Assembly: GCA_905147135.1 (NCBI GenBank)
Contig: LR990053.1
Coordinates: 5,654,501 to 5,718,500 of the forward strand
Direction: 5' to 3'
Source: Blastobasis lacticolella
Taxonomy: Eukaryota; Arthropoda; Insecta; Lepidoptera; Blastobasidae
DNA length: 64,000 nucleotides
Part shown: positions 27,241 through 38,519 of the stretch, piece by piece
Layout: each line of letters begins with the position of its first letter
How positions within the stretch are numbered: position 1 is the first letter of the stretch
The notes under the pieces: model-generated
What the model was told of the DNA's origin: nothing
What the model saw: only the letters and a program-made list of their open reading frames with translations
Databases searched by the model: none
Translations under genes and position numbers: made by a program

Positions 27241-30200
27241 GGTCTTCGGAGAAAAAATAAAGCTCCTGCTCGGAAATGGTTTATATTATTATTATTATTA
27301 TCATTTCGATTTCTATTTTTCTTTGTATTTTTATGTAGCTAAAATAAAACAATATAGGTTAATTATGATTATTAATTTTACAGGATCCAGCTGAAGATGA
27401 GTGAACGAAGAACCGTACAAATGTTGCTCTGCTGTCAGAAAATTTTGATTTAATTTGCATATTGTTTAATGATCACATCTATTTTTCGATTTGTGCAAGT
27501 GATGTTTACTTGTGATGTTAATTTATGATATTTACTTTCAATAAAGATAAAGAATTTCGTTCTAATTACTATATATTTTCATCATTCCTTTAGCAAATAT
27601 GAATCTACTATGGAAGCGTTGAATAAACTCGTAATGAGCTCAGTGTTCGTACAAACTTGGGTAAGGCTTTAGAGATATTTTGAAAAACTGATTTCCTTAA
27701 TTGAAAAAAATATTTTGAAATAAAAGTTACTTTGAATGCCCCAAGAAAAGTTTTTCTTTCTCAGAGATAACTCAAATCTTCCTAAAAATGTTTTACGGTT
27801 CCCTTGACCTTTTTTTAATTGAAAAAAATTTTAGTAACTAGTTTCTGGAAATTTTCAGTAAACTTAAAATAAGATTGCAGGTGATTTTGAATTAATTCCA
27901 TAAAACATGCCCTCTAATGTAAATTATTTATATTGTGCCGTATAATTTGTAATATATATGTTACCATATATTTAATTGAATATAATATTGATATATTTTG
28001 TGAAATATATTGTAACTATATATTATAAATTATGTAATAAAAATATAATTTATCTATAAAGAATCAATATATTTCTATCAATTATATAATTTTATAAAAA
28101 AACGTCCAAAATCACTATATGGTATCATATATCATAAATATATTTTTTTTTATATTTTTATCTTGCAAAACTATAAGGAATAATATATTTTTGACTTATA
28201 TTTTATTTTCATACGGGCAATGTAATTTTCATTTGATAACTTTGTTATTTATCTAAAAACAATATATCTCTGGATTGAAGAAATGGTATTTTGAGGCTCT
28301 GATTCTGAAGCACTTGATATGTAATGCGTTTCTGTAAGCATACATAACTTGAGCCTTAGAATGAGATTGACTCAAGCCTTGGAACTAAGCAAGAGTCCTT
28401 CAAAATCAAGACAGAAGACAAAAGTCTAATTTACCGCATAGAAGAAATAGAAAATCTCAAGCTGTACTAACTAGCTTATGGTCTTATGGTTTTATATTCA
28501 TGAGATCATTTGGAAAGTTGGTATAGACTAAGTTTATCAACGACCCTATTGCAAGACTTCTATCATTCATCGCATGAAGGACATCCTCATTTTCATGATC
28601 TATTTTAGCTGGCTTCATTAATCAGTGAGTTTCTTTGCTTCACTGGTATTGGAGACTGCTAAGATTGATCGAAATACACACATTTCACTTCATTGAAGAA
28701 ACTGCAGAAGTATGATAATTACTTCCATTGCATCTGCACAAGATTTTCATTGATATTTTGCATGATAATCATTTTTCATGAAAACAGGAAGACTTGTAAT
28801 TAAAAACACGTTTATGAGCTTAGTCATTGACTATATCATTATTCCACAAAAATATTTTGTTGTGCTTATAGAAAATATGCGATAACGATGTATGAATTTG
28901 AACGGATGGACTGTGAACTTTGCTACCAGATGAATAGGTTTGGGTTTGAACATTCTTAATAGCAAGTCCATTTCTATACTGTATTGCAATTTAGAATATT
29001 TCATTCTAGCCAATATTCTTCATATCGATGCTTCAAGATAAAGTTTGTAGCATGATCTAGGTCTCAACAAAGCTGGACCAAGTTTGAATTTATGGTACTA
29101 TTATGACATTTACTATGACAAGTACGTTCTAGTTCCATTCAGTCATGTTATGGGTTAAAATAGTCCAGGATTTACGTCATCTCATACTATATTGTTTTAA
29201 TTTTGCAGGAAAACCAAAAATAAATTCCGGATTTATAATTATAACTTCATTTTAAATTATTTTTTCCAGCTTGGAAGCTTTTGGACAAAACAAATGGACT
29301 TTTCAGGAATAATTTCAACACAAATGATTCAAGATAAGGGAAAAATCATAAGATCTTGTTTAGTCTTCTTGAGGAACCTTATCCTGTCCATATGTTCCTT
29401 ATATTATGGACGGAGAACGTACCTGAGAAAGATTAGATGACTTTCATCGTTAGATTCTGGACAAAACTGAAAAAGCATAATGTTTCTGTTTAAAGGACTA
29501 TCCCACCCTCAGAGGCCTCTGTCCTTGATCTCATTTAACAAGAAAATAATACATACAACTGTAGTTTTGTGCTCATATAAGCTGAATACTGCCTTCCCTG
29601 AATTTTGCACTAATTAAAATGCTTATTAATCGATGTTTTTTTCATAAGCTTCAAGATTTGCAAGTGATCGAAGACCGTTCATCTTCAAGATTAACTTCGA
29701 AAGCAGTCTTGGACCGAAAAATAAATAATCTAGTCTCTGTTAAGTAGCTCAGGATGCCTATGTATTTCTTCATTCCATAGCACCTTCAGATACTTAAGAG
29801 AGCTTAGACGAATCTCCATTACATTCTTACGAAAATTTATATAATTTTAGGCTGCTCGTGAGTATTTATAGATCAATGAGATCCTTCAACTTTCTAAGTA
29901 GATTTGAGCTTTCTGTGACACTAGATTCCAGATTCCGGATCATTCACAACTTCAGCAGTAATTTGTGATCTGTTTGAGCTTATTTTAATCAGCCGTGTAT
30001 TTATAACCTCATGGCTCGTTAAATTAGCTTTACTAGATCAAAATTATCTTCATCAGCAAAGAAGAAACAACACTTATGGTCTTTTTCGGTTGATTCACTT
30101 TGCGCATGTGTTGCCTTCATGGCAGTGTGACCCGACTGAATTAGTTTAGAGGCAGACATCTTATTCCAGAAGAAATCTGACCATTAGGGAAATCTTTGAT

Positions 30201-31375
30201 CTTTCGAGGTCATGCAAATTTTATATTTTCTATCATTTATGACTTGCATTACTCAGACAGTTCGATATAACTTCAAGGAAGAAATGGTTCTTAGTGCTGT
30301 CAGCTAACTCTAATAGACTTTTGCGTTTCTTCTAACAAATACTTTCAGAGTCAGTATAGATTGCATTAAGAAACGACTACAGGGTTTGAAGTTTGGTGAT
30401 CAAGACCCGAAGAAATGTCTTGGGTTCCGTATCTTTGTATCTTTTTAATTAATCATTAATCACAAACACTAGATACCAAAGTATAGCGAAGACTCATCAC
30501 AAGAAGAGATTGAATCTTGACTGTTTTAGCTTCTTTTGTAATTGCTTACGTTTTCTATTCGTAATCAGTTCAGAAGAAGTTAAAATAGAGCAAGGTATTC
30601 TGCCAGCGAACGAGAATGATTTACATAAGGAGCCGATGTCAACGTTCTATGTCTTCATTGTTTGATTGACGTCAAACGAACCCAAACAAATAATAGAACT
30701 AGGCAAAATTACAGGAAAACTATAAATATTTATCAGTGTGGTCTTGTTACTTATTAAACGTTTGTTTCTGTTCCAATTATTAAATACAAATAAGGAAAAT
30801 TATTTGCATATTTTAATCTTTTTGTAGGCTTTTTCGATGTCCTATAACTGTTACTCTAAAACTTTTAATAAACGACTGCTGGAAAAAATGAGTTTTTTAT
30901 TTGAAAATTAATTTTAAATTTCGACTACGAAATTTTTCCTGTGCATTCAATCCTTGATTTCGTTTGGTTCTTCATACAATTGCTCATAAACCGTAAGATT
31001 TATGGCCAATGAAACATTCTGTTTCGGTGATGCGACGCACGTTTGTATGATATCCGAATCAAATTTAGCTAATACACGCATTTATATTGAATAAAAATGA
31101 CGTCATTTCGAAGATTCAAGTGGATATCAGTCGCGGTTGGAGGTTATGTCAATATACGCTATGGAACATTAAAAGGCTGTTAATTAGCTCTTATCAAATG
31201 CTTTCCACGCTGACGTCAATGTTTAGATACCAACACATGTTGCGTGGTCAAAACAATATTTTTAGGCTTCAACATTGAGATAATTGCTCGCTAAATGTCG
31301 TCACGAACTTTGAGGGCTAGCCTAACTCCTTTCAGACTTTGCTAATTTTTTTTGCGAAATTTAGAGAGTAAAAAT
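27241..31375. other. Long non-coding AT-rich DNA reaching the right junction
   Basis: About 4 kb with no open frame above 65 codons that I trust. 27595-27665 has a short exon-like patch (MEALNKLVMSSVFVQT before a GTAAGG) without partners. 27930-28230 is extremely AT-rich. The right edge of the foreign block must lie before 31376, where zinc-finger-like moth sequence begins. Extended non-coding DNA is normal for bracovirus segments. Confidence 0.45.
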
Positions 31376-31572
31376 TTAAATTTTGACATGGGAAGGAGTC
31401 CTAGTCAATATCGGTTTGGTCCGAGTGGTCATTATTGCCGCCACTCGTGTTTTCTTGGCCTTTCCTCGTAAAGTAACTATATATGCAAGGAGAACGCAAT
31501 CCGACGATCTCGAAGTCTTCGCGGTGCAACCCCATGCGGTCGTGGTGAACCTGTTTATGCTTGGCCTTACCT
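31376..31572 (-). pseudogene. Decayed C2H2 zinc-finger module, same family as 8948-11434 gene
   Basis: On the minus strand, KHKQVHHDRMGLHREDFEIV then GL matches the finger-end-plus-spacer module of the zinc-finger gene at 8.9-11.4 kb (HMEIHHHSLGLRRENFEIV). The spacer continues with similarity (HSDQTDID against DSSQIDLENV) but contains a TAG, and upstream the frame is closed. It is either a relic exon of the same gene or of a tandem paralogue. The RTE element cuts it at about 31580. Confidence 0.6.
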
Positions 31573-31580
31573 GTTTATAA

Positions 31581-34500
31581 TGAGGTGTGTGGTGCCGCCA
31601 CTTAAAAGAATAGCACCACCCCATCTCTTCCCGTGGGTGTCGTAAGAGGCGACTAAGGGAATAACCCGGAAGATGGGCAGCAGCATCTTTCGGGTACATT
31701 TACATCTACTGCACTGCGATCGCCAACCCGCCTGCCAAGCGTGGCGATTATGGCAACCCCCCCCCCCGATGACAAGCACACACAGGCCACGGCCCCCAGT
31801 ACCCGGCGGCCCCGCTATTCCGGACTATGGTAGCGGTCACGGTAACGGCGGGGCAGGGGGTGCGAAGAATCACCGGATGCGACCAGGCTACCACAAAGCA
31901 CGACCACTGGCCCTGGCAACATACAATGTCCAGACACTGCGGACCGACGAAAAGCTCGTGGAACTGGAGGAAGTGGTAAGCAGATTAAATTGGGATATTA
32001 TAGGGTTATCTGAAGTCCGAAGAAAGGGGGAGGACTCGATAATCTTAAAGTCCGGAAATCTGCTTTACTTCCGGGAGGGCGACCAACTGTCCCTAGGTGG
32101 TGTCGGGTTCCTCGTCCACAAATCCCTCGTGAACAACATCGTCAAAATCGAGAGTGTGTCGTCTAGGGTAGCGTACCTTATACTCAGAATTACCAAGCGG
32201 TATTCGTTGAAGGTCATACAGGTCTACGCACCGACTTCGACTCACTCCAACGATGAAGTGGAGGCTATGTATGAGGATATTTCTACAGCCATGCATACCT
32301 CCAAGACACATTATACCGTTGTCATGGGGGATTTCAACGCGAAACTGGGCAAACGAGGCGGAGACGAGTTGAGAGTGGGGCAATTTGGAGTTGGAAGTCG
32401 GAACGCCCGTGGCCAGATGCTGGCCGGCTTTATGGAGAAGGAGGGACTCTTTATGATGAACTCATTTTTCAGGAAGCCGGATCATCGCAGATGGACGTGG
32501 GTTAGTCCCGATGGTGTCACAAAAAATGAGATTGACTTCATCCTATCTACGAAACGGCATATATTCAATGATGTCTCGGTGATCAATAGCGTTAAAATTG
32601 GCAGTGATCACCGCTTGGTAAGAGGCACATTGAATATTAATCCCCAGCTGGAAAGATCGAGATTGATGAGGTCCACGCTCCGGCCTGTACCCATCCAAAT
32701 CCAAAACCCCGAGAGCTTTCAACTCGAATTACAAAATCGCTTCGAGTGCCTAGGAGAGTGCGTCGACGTGGACGACTATAATAACAGGTTCGTGAAAACT
32801 GTCTATACGGTTGGGTCAAAGTTTTATAAGGCCTGCCGTACAAACAGAACAAACAAAATCTCTGACGATACCCTCAAACTCATCGAAGAAAGACGCGGAA
32901 TGACTCTGCAATCCCCTGATGATGTCTCTCAATTTAGGCGACTTAATCGACAGATCTCCAAGTCTCTGACTCGCGACATACGCCGCTTTAATACTACCAA
33001 TATTGAGGCGGCGATCGAGCGGAACAAAGGCTCTAAAGTCTTTGCGAGAGATCTGTCGATTGGACAGAGCCAGTTGACGAGACTGAAAACGGATGACGGC
33101 AGAGTTGTTTCGACCAAGTCCGAGGTTTTGAGGGAAGTCGAGAGGTTCTATGGACAGTTATACACGACAACACGGGCACCTGTTACCAGTATGGCAAAAG
33201 ACCCCAGAGCCAAGTTGACCCGACACTACACCGAAGATATCCCGGACATCAGCCTGTACGAGATTAGTATGGCTCTCAAACAGCTTAAGAACAACAAGGC
33301 GCCGGGTGATGATGGAATTACGGCTGAGCTTCTGAAAGCTGGTGGCAAACCTGTGCTTAAGACCCTTCAGAAGCTGTTTAATTCCGTCATCCTCGAGGGC
33401 AAAACGCCGGAAGCATGGCACAGAAGCATAGTGATATTGTTCTTCAAGAAAGGTGATAAGGCTCTCTTGAAGAACTTCAGACCAATATCGCTACTGACCC
33501 ATGTCTATAAGCTGTTTTCGAGAGTCATTACGAATCGTCTCGCACGCAGGTTTGATGACTTCCAGCCTCCCGAACAAGCCGGATTCCGAAAAGGTTTTAG
33601 TACCATAGACCACATACATACGCTGCGGCAGGTTGTACAGAAGACCGAAGAGTATAACCGGCCATTATGCTTGGCGTTTGTGGACTATGAGAAAGCCTTC
33701 GATTCGATCGAAACTTGGGCGGTGCTCCAGTCTCTACAGCGGTGCCAAATTGACTATCGATATATCGAAGCATTGAAGTGTTTGTACAGAAACGCCACTA
33801 TGTTAGTTCGTCTCCAGGACAAGACCACAGAACCTATTCAGCTGCAGCGAGGTGTTAGACAAGGTGATGTCATATCTCCGAAGTTGTTTACCGCTGCACT
33901 GGAGGATATCTTTAGGCTTCTGGACTGGGACGGACTTGGCATCAATATTAACGGCGAGTACCTCACGCACCTCAGATTTGCTGACGATATCGTAGTCATG
34001 GCTGAAACCCTGGAAGACTTGGGCAAAATGCTCGATGACCTCTGTAGTGCCTCTCAACAAGTAGGTCTTAAAATGAACATGGACAAGACGAAAATTATGT
34101 CGAATGTCCATGTTGTGCCTACTCCAGTGACAGTTGGAGGCACTCCACTTGAAGTTGTTGACGACTATACATACCTAGGACAAATAGTCCGGCTAGGTAG
34201 GTCCAATTTCGAGAAAGAGGTCAATCGACGAATCCAACTCGGTTGGGCAGCGTTCGGGAAGCTACGCCACATATTTTCGTCCCAATTACCGCAGTGTCTC
34301 AAGACGAAGGTCTTTGACCAATGTGTGTTGCCAGTGATGACTTACGGAGCTGAAACGTGGCCACTCACTATGGGCCTTATAAGAAAGCTCACTGTTACCC
34401 AAAGGGCAATGGAAAGAGCTATGCTCGGAGTTTCTTTGCGCGATCGAGTCAGAAATGAGGAGATCCGCAAGCGAACCAAGGTCACCGACATAGCTCTAAG

Positions 34501-34760
34501 GATTGCCAGACTGAAGTGGCAGTGGGCAGGGCACATAGCTAGAAGAACAGATGGCCGATGGGGCAGTAAAGTTCTCGAGTGGCGACCACGTACCGGTAGA
34601 CGCAGCGTGGGTAGGCCTCCTACAAGGTGGACCGACGACCTGGTAAGGATCGCAGGTACCAGCTGGATGCGGAAAGCACAGGACCGGTCTTTGTGGAGAT
34701 CTCTGGGGGAGGCCTATGCCCAGCAGTGGGCGTCTTCTGGCTGATGATGATGAAGAGGGA
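31581..34760 (+). mobile_element. RTE-clade LINE, near full length
   Basis: 5' region 31581-31760 holds the repeated block 'gtgggtgtcgtaagaggcga', also seen near 600 and 63605. A 1023-codon frame follows, and the element ends in a (TGA)n run at about 34741-34752. A single ORF with endonuclease then reverse transcriptase and a short tandem tail is typical of RTE elements of Lepidoptera. A poly(C) run lies at 31757-31768. Confidence 0.85.
31673..34744 (+). CDS. RTE retrotransposon endonuclease/reverse transcriptase
   Basis: 1023 residues, uninterrupted. Residues about 1-75 are low-complexity and the true start is uncertain. The apurinic-type endonuclease runs from about 80 (ATYNVQTLRT, IIGLSEVRRKGE, VVMGDFNAKLG, and SDHRLV near 311). 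The reverse transcriptase spans about 540-800 (NNKAPGDDGI, FRPISLL, FVDYEKAFDSIETW, GVRQGDVISPKLF and catalytic FADD near 769-772). The C terminus has the RTE-typical KWQWAGHIAR and GRPPTRWTDDL. The enzyme nicks target DNA and reverse-transcribes its own mRNA. With all catalytic motifs present and no stop, this copy may be active or very young. Confidence 0.9.
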   Translation: MGSSIFRVHLHLLHCDRQPACQAWRLWQPPPPMTSTHRPRPPVPGGPAIPDYGSGHGNGGAGGAKNHRMRPGYHKARPLALATYNVQTLRTDEKLVELEEVVSRLNWDIIGLSEVRRKGEDSIILKSGNLLYFREGDQLSLGGVGFLVHKSLVNNIVKIESVSSRVAYLILRITKRYSLKVIQVYAPTSTHSNDEVEAMYEDISTAMHTSKTHYTVVMGDFNAKLGKRGGDELRVGQFGVGSRNARGQMLAGFMEKEGLFMMNSFFRKPDHRRWTWVSPDGVTKNEIDFILSTKRHIFNDVSVINSVKIGSDHRLVRGTLNINPQLERSRLMRSTLRPVPIQIQNPESFQLELQNRFECLGECVDVDDYNNRFVKTVYTVGSKFYKACRTNRTNKISDDTLKLIEERRGMTLQSPDDVSQFRRLNRQISKSLTRDIRRFNTTNIEAAIERNKGSKVFARDLSIGQSQLTRLKTDDGRVVSTKSEVLREVERFYGQLYTTTRAPVTSMAKDPRAKLTRHYTEDIPDISLYEISMALKQLKNNKAPGDDGITAELLKAGGKPVLKTLQKLFNSVILEGKTPEAWHRSIVILFFKKGDKALLKNFRPISLLTHVYKLFSRVITNRLARRFDDFQPPEQAGFRKGFSTIDHIHTLRQVVQKTEEYNRPLCLAFVDYEKAFDSIETWAVLQSLQRCQIDYRYIEALKCLYRNATMLVRLQDKTTEPIQLQRGVRQGDVISPKLFTAALEDIFRLLDWDGLGININGEYLTHLRFADDIVVMAETLEDLGKMLDDLCSASQQVGLKMNMDKTKIMSNVHVVPTPVTVGGTPLEVVDDYTYLGQIVRLGRSNFEKEVNRRIQLGWAAFGKLRHIFSSQLPQCLKTKVFDQCVLPVMTYGAETWPLTMGLIRKLTVTQRAMERAMLGVSLRDRVRNEEIRKRTKVTDIALRIARLKWQWAGHIARRTDGRWGSKVLEWRPRTGRRSVGRPPTRWTDDLVRIAGTSWMRKAQDRSLWRSLGEAYAQQWASSG

Positions 34761-35160
34761 CGTTCTGCATTGCTGGAAATCATATTTCGAATATATTTTT
34801 GAGTGCGGCGATGATAGTATAGCCGGTTAAGATGCGGCCTTACCAGACAATAATTTATGGGAGATAAATGCGATGAAAGTGATATAGTCGCAAGATTACA
34901 GCGGCTTCAATAAGAAAAGGATGTTACTTACGTGGAGTAATTGAAAGAGTTTGTGTATCTGGGTAAGGGAAGGCATTTAATTCTACGGTGCTTTACACGC
35001 TAGCCTAGAGGTGCCACAAAAAGCACGAATGCTACTCGCAATGGGGTGTTGGTGCCAGCGCTGAAAAGTATTGATGTGAATGTTGGATATGGCAGTGGAA
35101 TCATGATAAAATAAGTGCGGTGGTAGTGCGCTCCCTATGAACTACATGTGTGGTCAACCT
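34761..35160. other. No gene recognised
   Basis: Spacer between the RTE 3' end and a SINE. No frame or repeat recognised. Confidence 0.35.
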
Positions 35161-35169
35161 AGGTGATAG

Positions 35170-35462
35170 AATGAAGAATAGTGTTCGTTGTAATTCAGGT
35201 AATTATAGGGGAGCGACTGCCATCTCACCTCCGTGACCACCACAACCTGACCTGATTGAATCATGGTTACACATCCAGCCACCTCAATGTGCTGGTTTCA
35301 TCATGATGTTTTCCCTCACCGTATGAGCATCAGTTAGTATTCAACTAATGTACATAGCTCAGAAAAGAGTAATTGAAACATGGCCAAAGTAGGATTCGAA
35401 CCCGGTACCTCTCGCTTGCGAGTCGGATACCTTAACTACTCGGCCGCTGACGCTTTCTCGAG
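35170..35462 (-). repeat. tRNA-derived SINE (family B), minus strand
   Basis: Read on the minus strand: a tRNA-like head at 35390-35455 ('gcggccgagtagttaagg' as A box, 'ggttcgaatcc' as B box), then a body with 'cggtgagggaaaacatcatg' and 'taaccatgattcaatcagg'. The same family occurs at 62650-63175 (interrupted) and in part at 39015-39160. Confidence 0.7.
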
Positions 35463-36714
35463 TTAAAAAACAGTATTCGCCGTAACTCTAAATATAACAC
35501 AGAAAATAGGATCAATATTAAATCAACCACCATACCTGTCTTCAGCTACAATCCCAATTGGATAAATCGCAGAATTTCCACACACTGACTCTAATCTCAA
35601 GTATAATATTACTAACAATCGAATTCAACACAAGAGTAGAAGCAGAAGCACGTCCACACCGTATCATGTATCAAGAGCGACTGTCTCGAACCAAACTGAT
35701 TCGCCGCCCTGTCATTTTACCTGATATCTAACACCCTTTCAACACAAACACTTTCCCTGCCCCTTCAAACAACAGCCACCATTAGCTAGGGTTTCTTTGA
35801 TAATATAAAATTGTTAAAATTTGTAAATGATATTACAAAACCCAAAATAGCACAAGCATGTGGTATTTTTGTGTCAAATAAACAAATTATTTTTCTGCAA
35901 ATTTTCTAAAAACGAATTCAGTCCTGCAGCTGCAGGGCCAACGAAAGCTACCACGTAAACTATTGGTACTTACCTATTTAAATATATTTTAGGGAACTAG
36001 AGACCGAATTTGGGTGATCATTCCTGTACTTCTTTATTATGCAATAAATAATTTGTATACAAACTTTAAAAACCATATTTTTTTCAAAACCATGAAACCA
36101 TACCTCTTTATGTCTAAGGTATGAGATCAAAGATCAAAAGAGAGAGAGAATTAAATATAAAAAATGTAAACTAATGGGTTGCCACTATAAAAAAATAACC
36201 CAGATGGTGGATTACTTAAAAATCATTGAAATATTGATTAAAATTATTACATTCATAATGAAATAAAATCATATGAATATTTTAAAATATTTTAACTTAA
36301 TTAAATAGAGTACAATGTTTTTTGTTACATTTTTGCGCTGTTTCAATAAAATATGGATACTTTTCATATATGCCACTGGTAATGGTGAGAAATTCTAAAC
36401 ATTTGGTTCTTTGTTACAGTACCTACATTATTGCAAAGGCTTGGAAAATAAGGGATTGACCGAAGCCGAGACATATTTAATTAATTTCTCAAATAATAAT
36501 ACATAAAATAATGTGATATTCATAATGGCGGCCACTTCTTTCTAATATTGAAGTTTTCTAACTAGTGTAGTTGGACGAATAGTACACTAGTTAGGAATCT
36601 GAGTTACATATTTCTTTTTTTATAAATTGAATAAATGGGGGTTAATCGATTTGTTACGTTTTCGAAAGTTAACAGCCATTGTAAAGTACGCTGAAAAGTG
36701 TGCATTATGTATAA

Positions 36715-36820
36715 CCATTTAGTTATGTAAACCAAAGGTTTTATACCTCTGGATAGTCGCTTTGACATTGACAACTGTCAAACTGTCAACTGTCAGGGGT
36801 ATAAAACCTACAACTGTTTA
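36715..36820. repeat. Small hairpin with TATAAAACC ends
   Basis: 'aggttttatacc' near 36737 pairs with 'ggtataaaacct' near 36799. Between them are serial 'gacaactgtca' and 'actgtcaactgtca' motifs. A short palindromic repeat, perhaps a MITE remnant, lying inside the composite element. Confidence 0.4.
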
Positions 36821-37439
36821 TATTTTTTATCTTTAATTTCATCTCCAAGTATACATAACCCTTTCAAATTTTAATGGATGCGTGACAGCTTGATTCCAAT
36901 TTATATTTTCGTAATTATTAAAAATGGTGAAAAAGTGTTGTGTGCGCTCTTGTCGAAATGAATCGTATGGTGGTTAAACTTAAAATGAAATTAAACACGA
37001 GAAAACTAACTAACTTACTTCTAAAGGTGCGACCAAACCACAGTTCAAAATATACTGTAATATACTGTACTGTACGAGTATAACATATGTACGTAAATTT
37101 TATTAGACAGATAAATATTTATCAAAGGATATTACATGAAATAAAAATACGTGGTCACCTTATTTGAAAGAGATATTCGGCTCTGTTCTACACCACTTGC
37201 TCGGCTCGTTTTTACCCGAAGAGTGCGCGTTAAATATGTGATAAGTCCATGGTTTTCTACGTTTCCGACGCTCAACAACAAACAAATCCGTCACTACGTG
37301 GTAAAGTGTTCTTAAACGCGTCAGAGTTAGAGTTTGAAATCGTCTGCTGCTTATTGACAATACTGTCTCGATATGAAGGTACGGTTAACATACTATCATA
37401 TTTGCCGGTACGCGCCCCGGTGGTGGGAGGACGTAGGTG

Positions 37440-37725
37440 TTGTTGATTGAGTGATAAGGAACCCTCTGTTGGTCACCACGCGAAGGTTCGAAAGAACGTT
37501 TCTCGCTCGTACGATTCGGATGTGGAATGAGCTCCCAGCCACAGTGTTTCCTTTGGACTATGACATGGGATCGTTCAAGAGGTATATTAGAGGTATCTTT
37601 AGAGGCGGGCAACGCATTGGTGACTCCCCTGGTGTTGCTGATGTCCATAGGCGGCGGTGACCACTTTCCATTAGGTGGCCCGCTTGCCTGTTTGTCTGCT
37701 AAGTAACATAAAAAAAAAAAAAAAA
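37440..37725 (+). repeat. 3' end of a Jockey/CR1-type LINE (same family as 61.2-62.6 kb)
   Basis: Nearly identical to 62320-62575: it encodes the C-terminal TTRRFERTFLAR and NELPATVFPLDYDMGSFKRY of the LINE protein, then 'tggcccgcttgcctgtttgt' and an A-rich tail. 5'-truncated. Confidence 0.85.
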
Positions 37726-38068
37726 CGCTCACTTGCGGGAATGCTGTTTCACGTGTTAGATATAAAGTAATTAAATTTATTTTTAATTGTTATTTAAAGT
37801 TAGATATATTTTAAAACTATCGATATAATAATAAATAATATTGTTAAATAATTTTAAAAACTATTTACCAGTTTCTGAACGACATGTTAGAATGAACAAA
37901 TTTTGCAAATAGCAGGCGCGTATTAACGTTTGTATATATTTAAGTAGGTACTATTTCATTTATTTCAAAAGTTAGGCAATTACCCAAATTCGGTCAATAG
38001 TTCCCTGAAAATTATTTAAATAAGTACCCACAGTTTATTTTTGGCAGCTTTCGTTGACTAGCCCTGCA

Positions 38069-38281
38069 AGCGCGGATCCGGCGTTGTGGGCACGATGGGC
38101 TTGCCCACAATCCTAATTGAGGTCCAACGCTAACGTTGTATAGAAAAGTTAAAACCGGTAGCAGTATCCGTGAAAGTATAGAAAAACCCCAAACACTTTG
38201 CTGCAAAATCCGACTCGCAATTTGTCGATTTTATAATGATCGTGCCCACAACCTTTTTTAGGAGCTGGATCCGCGCCTATG
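38069..38281. mobile_element. hAT-type MITE nested in the right arm
   Basis: 213 bases flanked by the 8-base duplication GCCCTGCA (38061-38068 and 38282-38289). Inverted ends carry 'gcgcggatccggc' against 'cataggcgcggatccagc', and inner copies of 'gtgggcacgat' are inverted. An 8-base duplication points to the hAT superfamily. The corresponding site in the left arm is uninterrupted. Confidence 0.8.
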
Positions 38282-38519
38282 GCCCTGCAGCTGCAGTACT
38301 AAACTCGTTTTTAGAAAGTTTTGCAAAGTAAACCAACTTTGATAGTTTATTTAACAGAAAAATACCACAGGCTTCTGGTATTTTGCATTTTGCAATTTAA
38401 TTTACAGATTACAACAATGTTATCTTATCAAAGAAACCCTAGCTAATGGTAGCTATTGTTTAAGGGGATAGGGAAAGATTTTGTGTTGAAAGGGTGCTAG
38501 ATATCAGTTAAAATGACAT

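Larger units (their letters stand above)
35709..38519. mobile_element. Composite element with 300-base inverted arms
   Basis: The left arm (35709-36020: 'tgatatctaacaccctttca', 'tagctagggtttctttgata', 'tcctgcagctgcaggg', 'gaccgaatttgggt') is the reverse complement of the right arm (37981-38519), with small differences. The right arm contains an inserted hAT-type MITE (38069-38281). The 2-kb centre has no transposase frame but holds a LINE 3' fragment at 37440-37725. It is probably a non-autonomous DNA transposon with long terminal inverted repeats, or two inverted copies. Confidence 0.7.
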
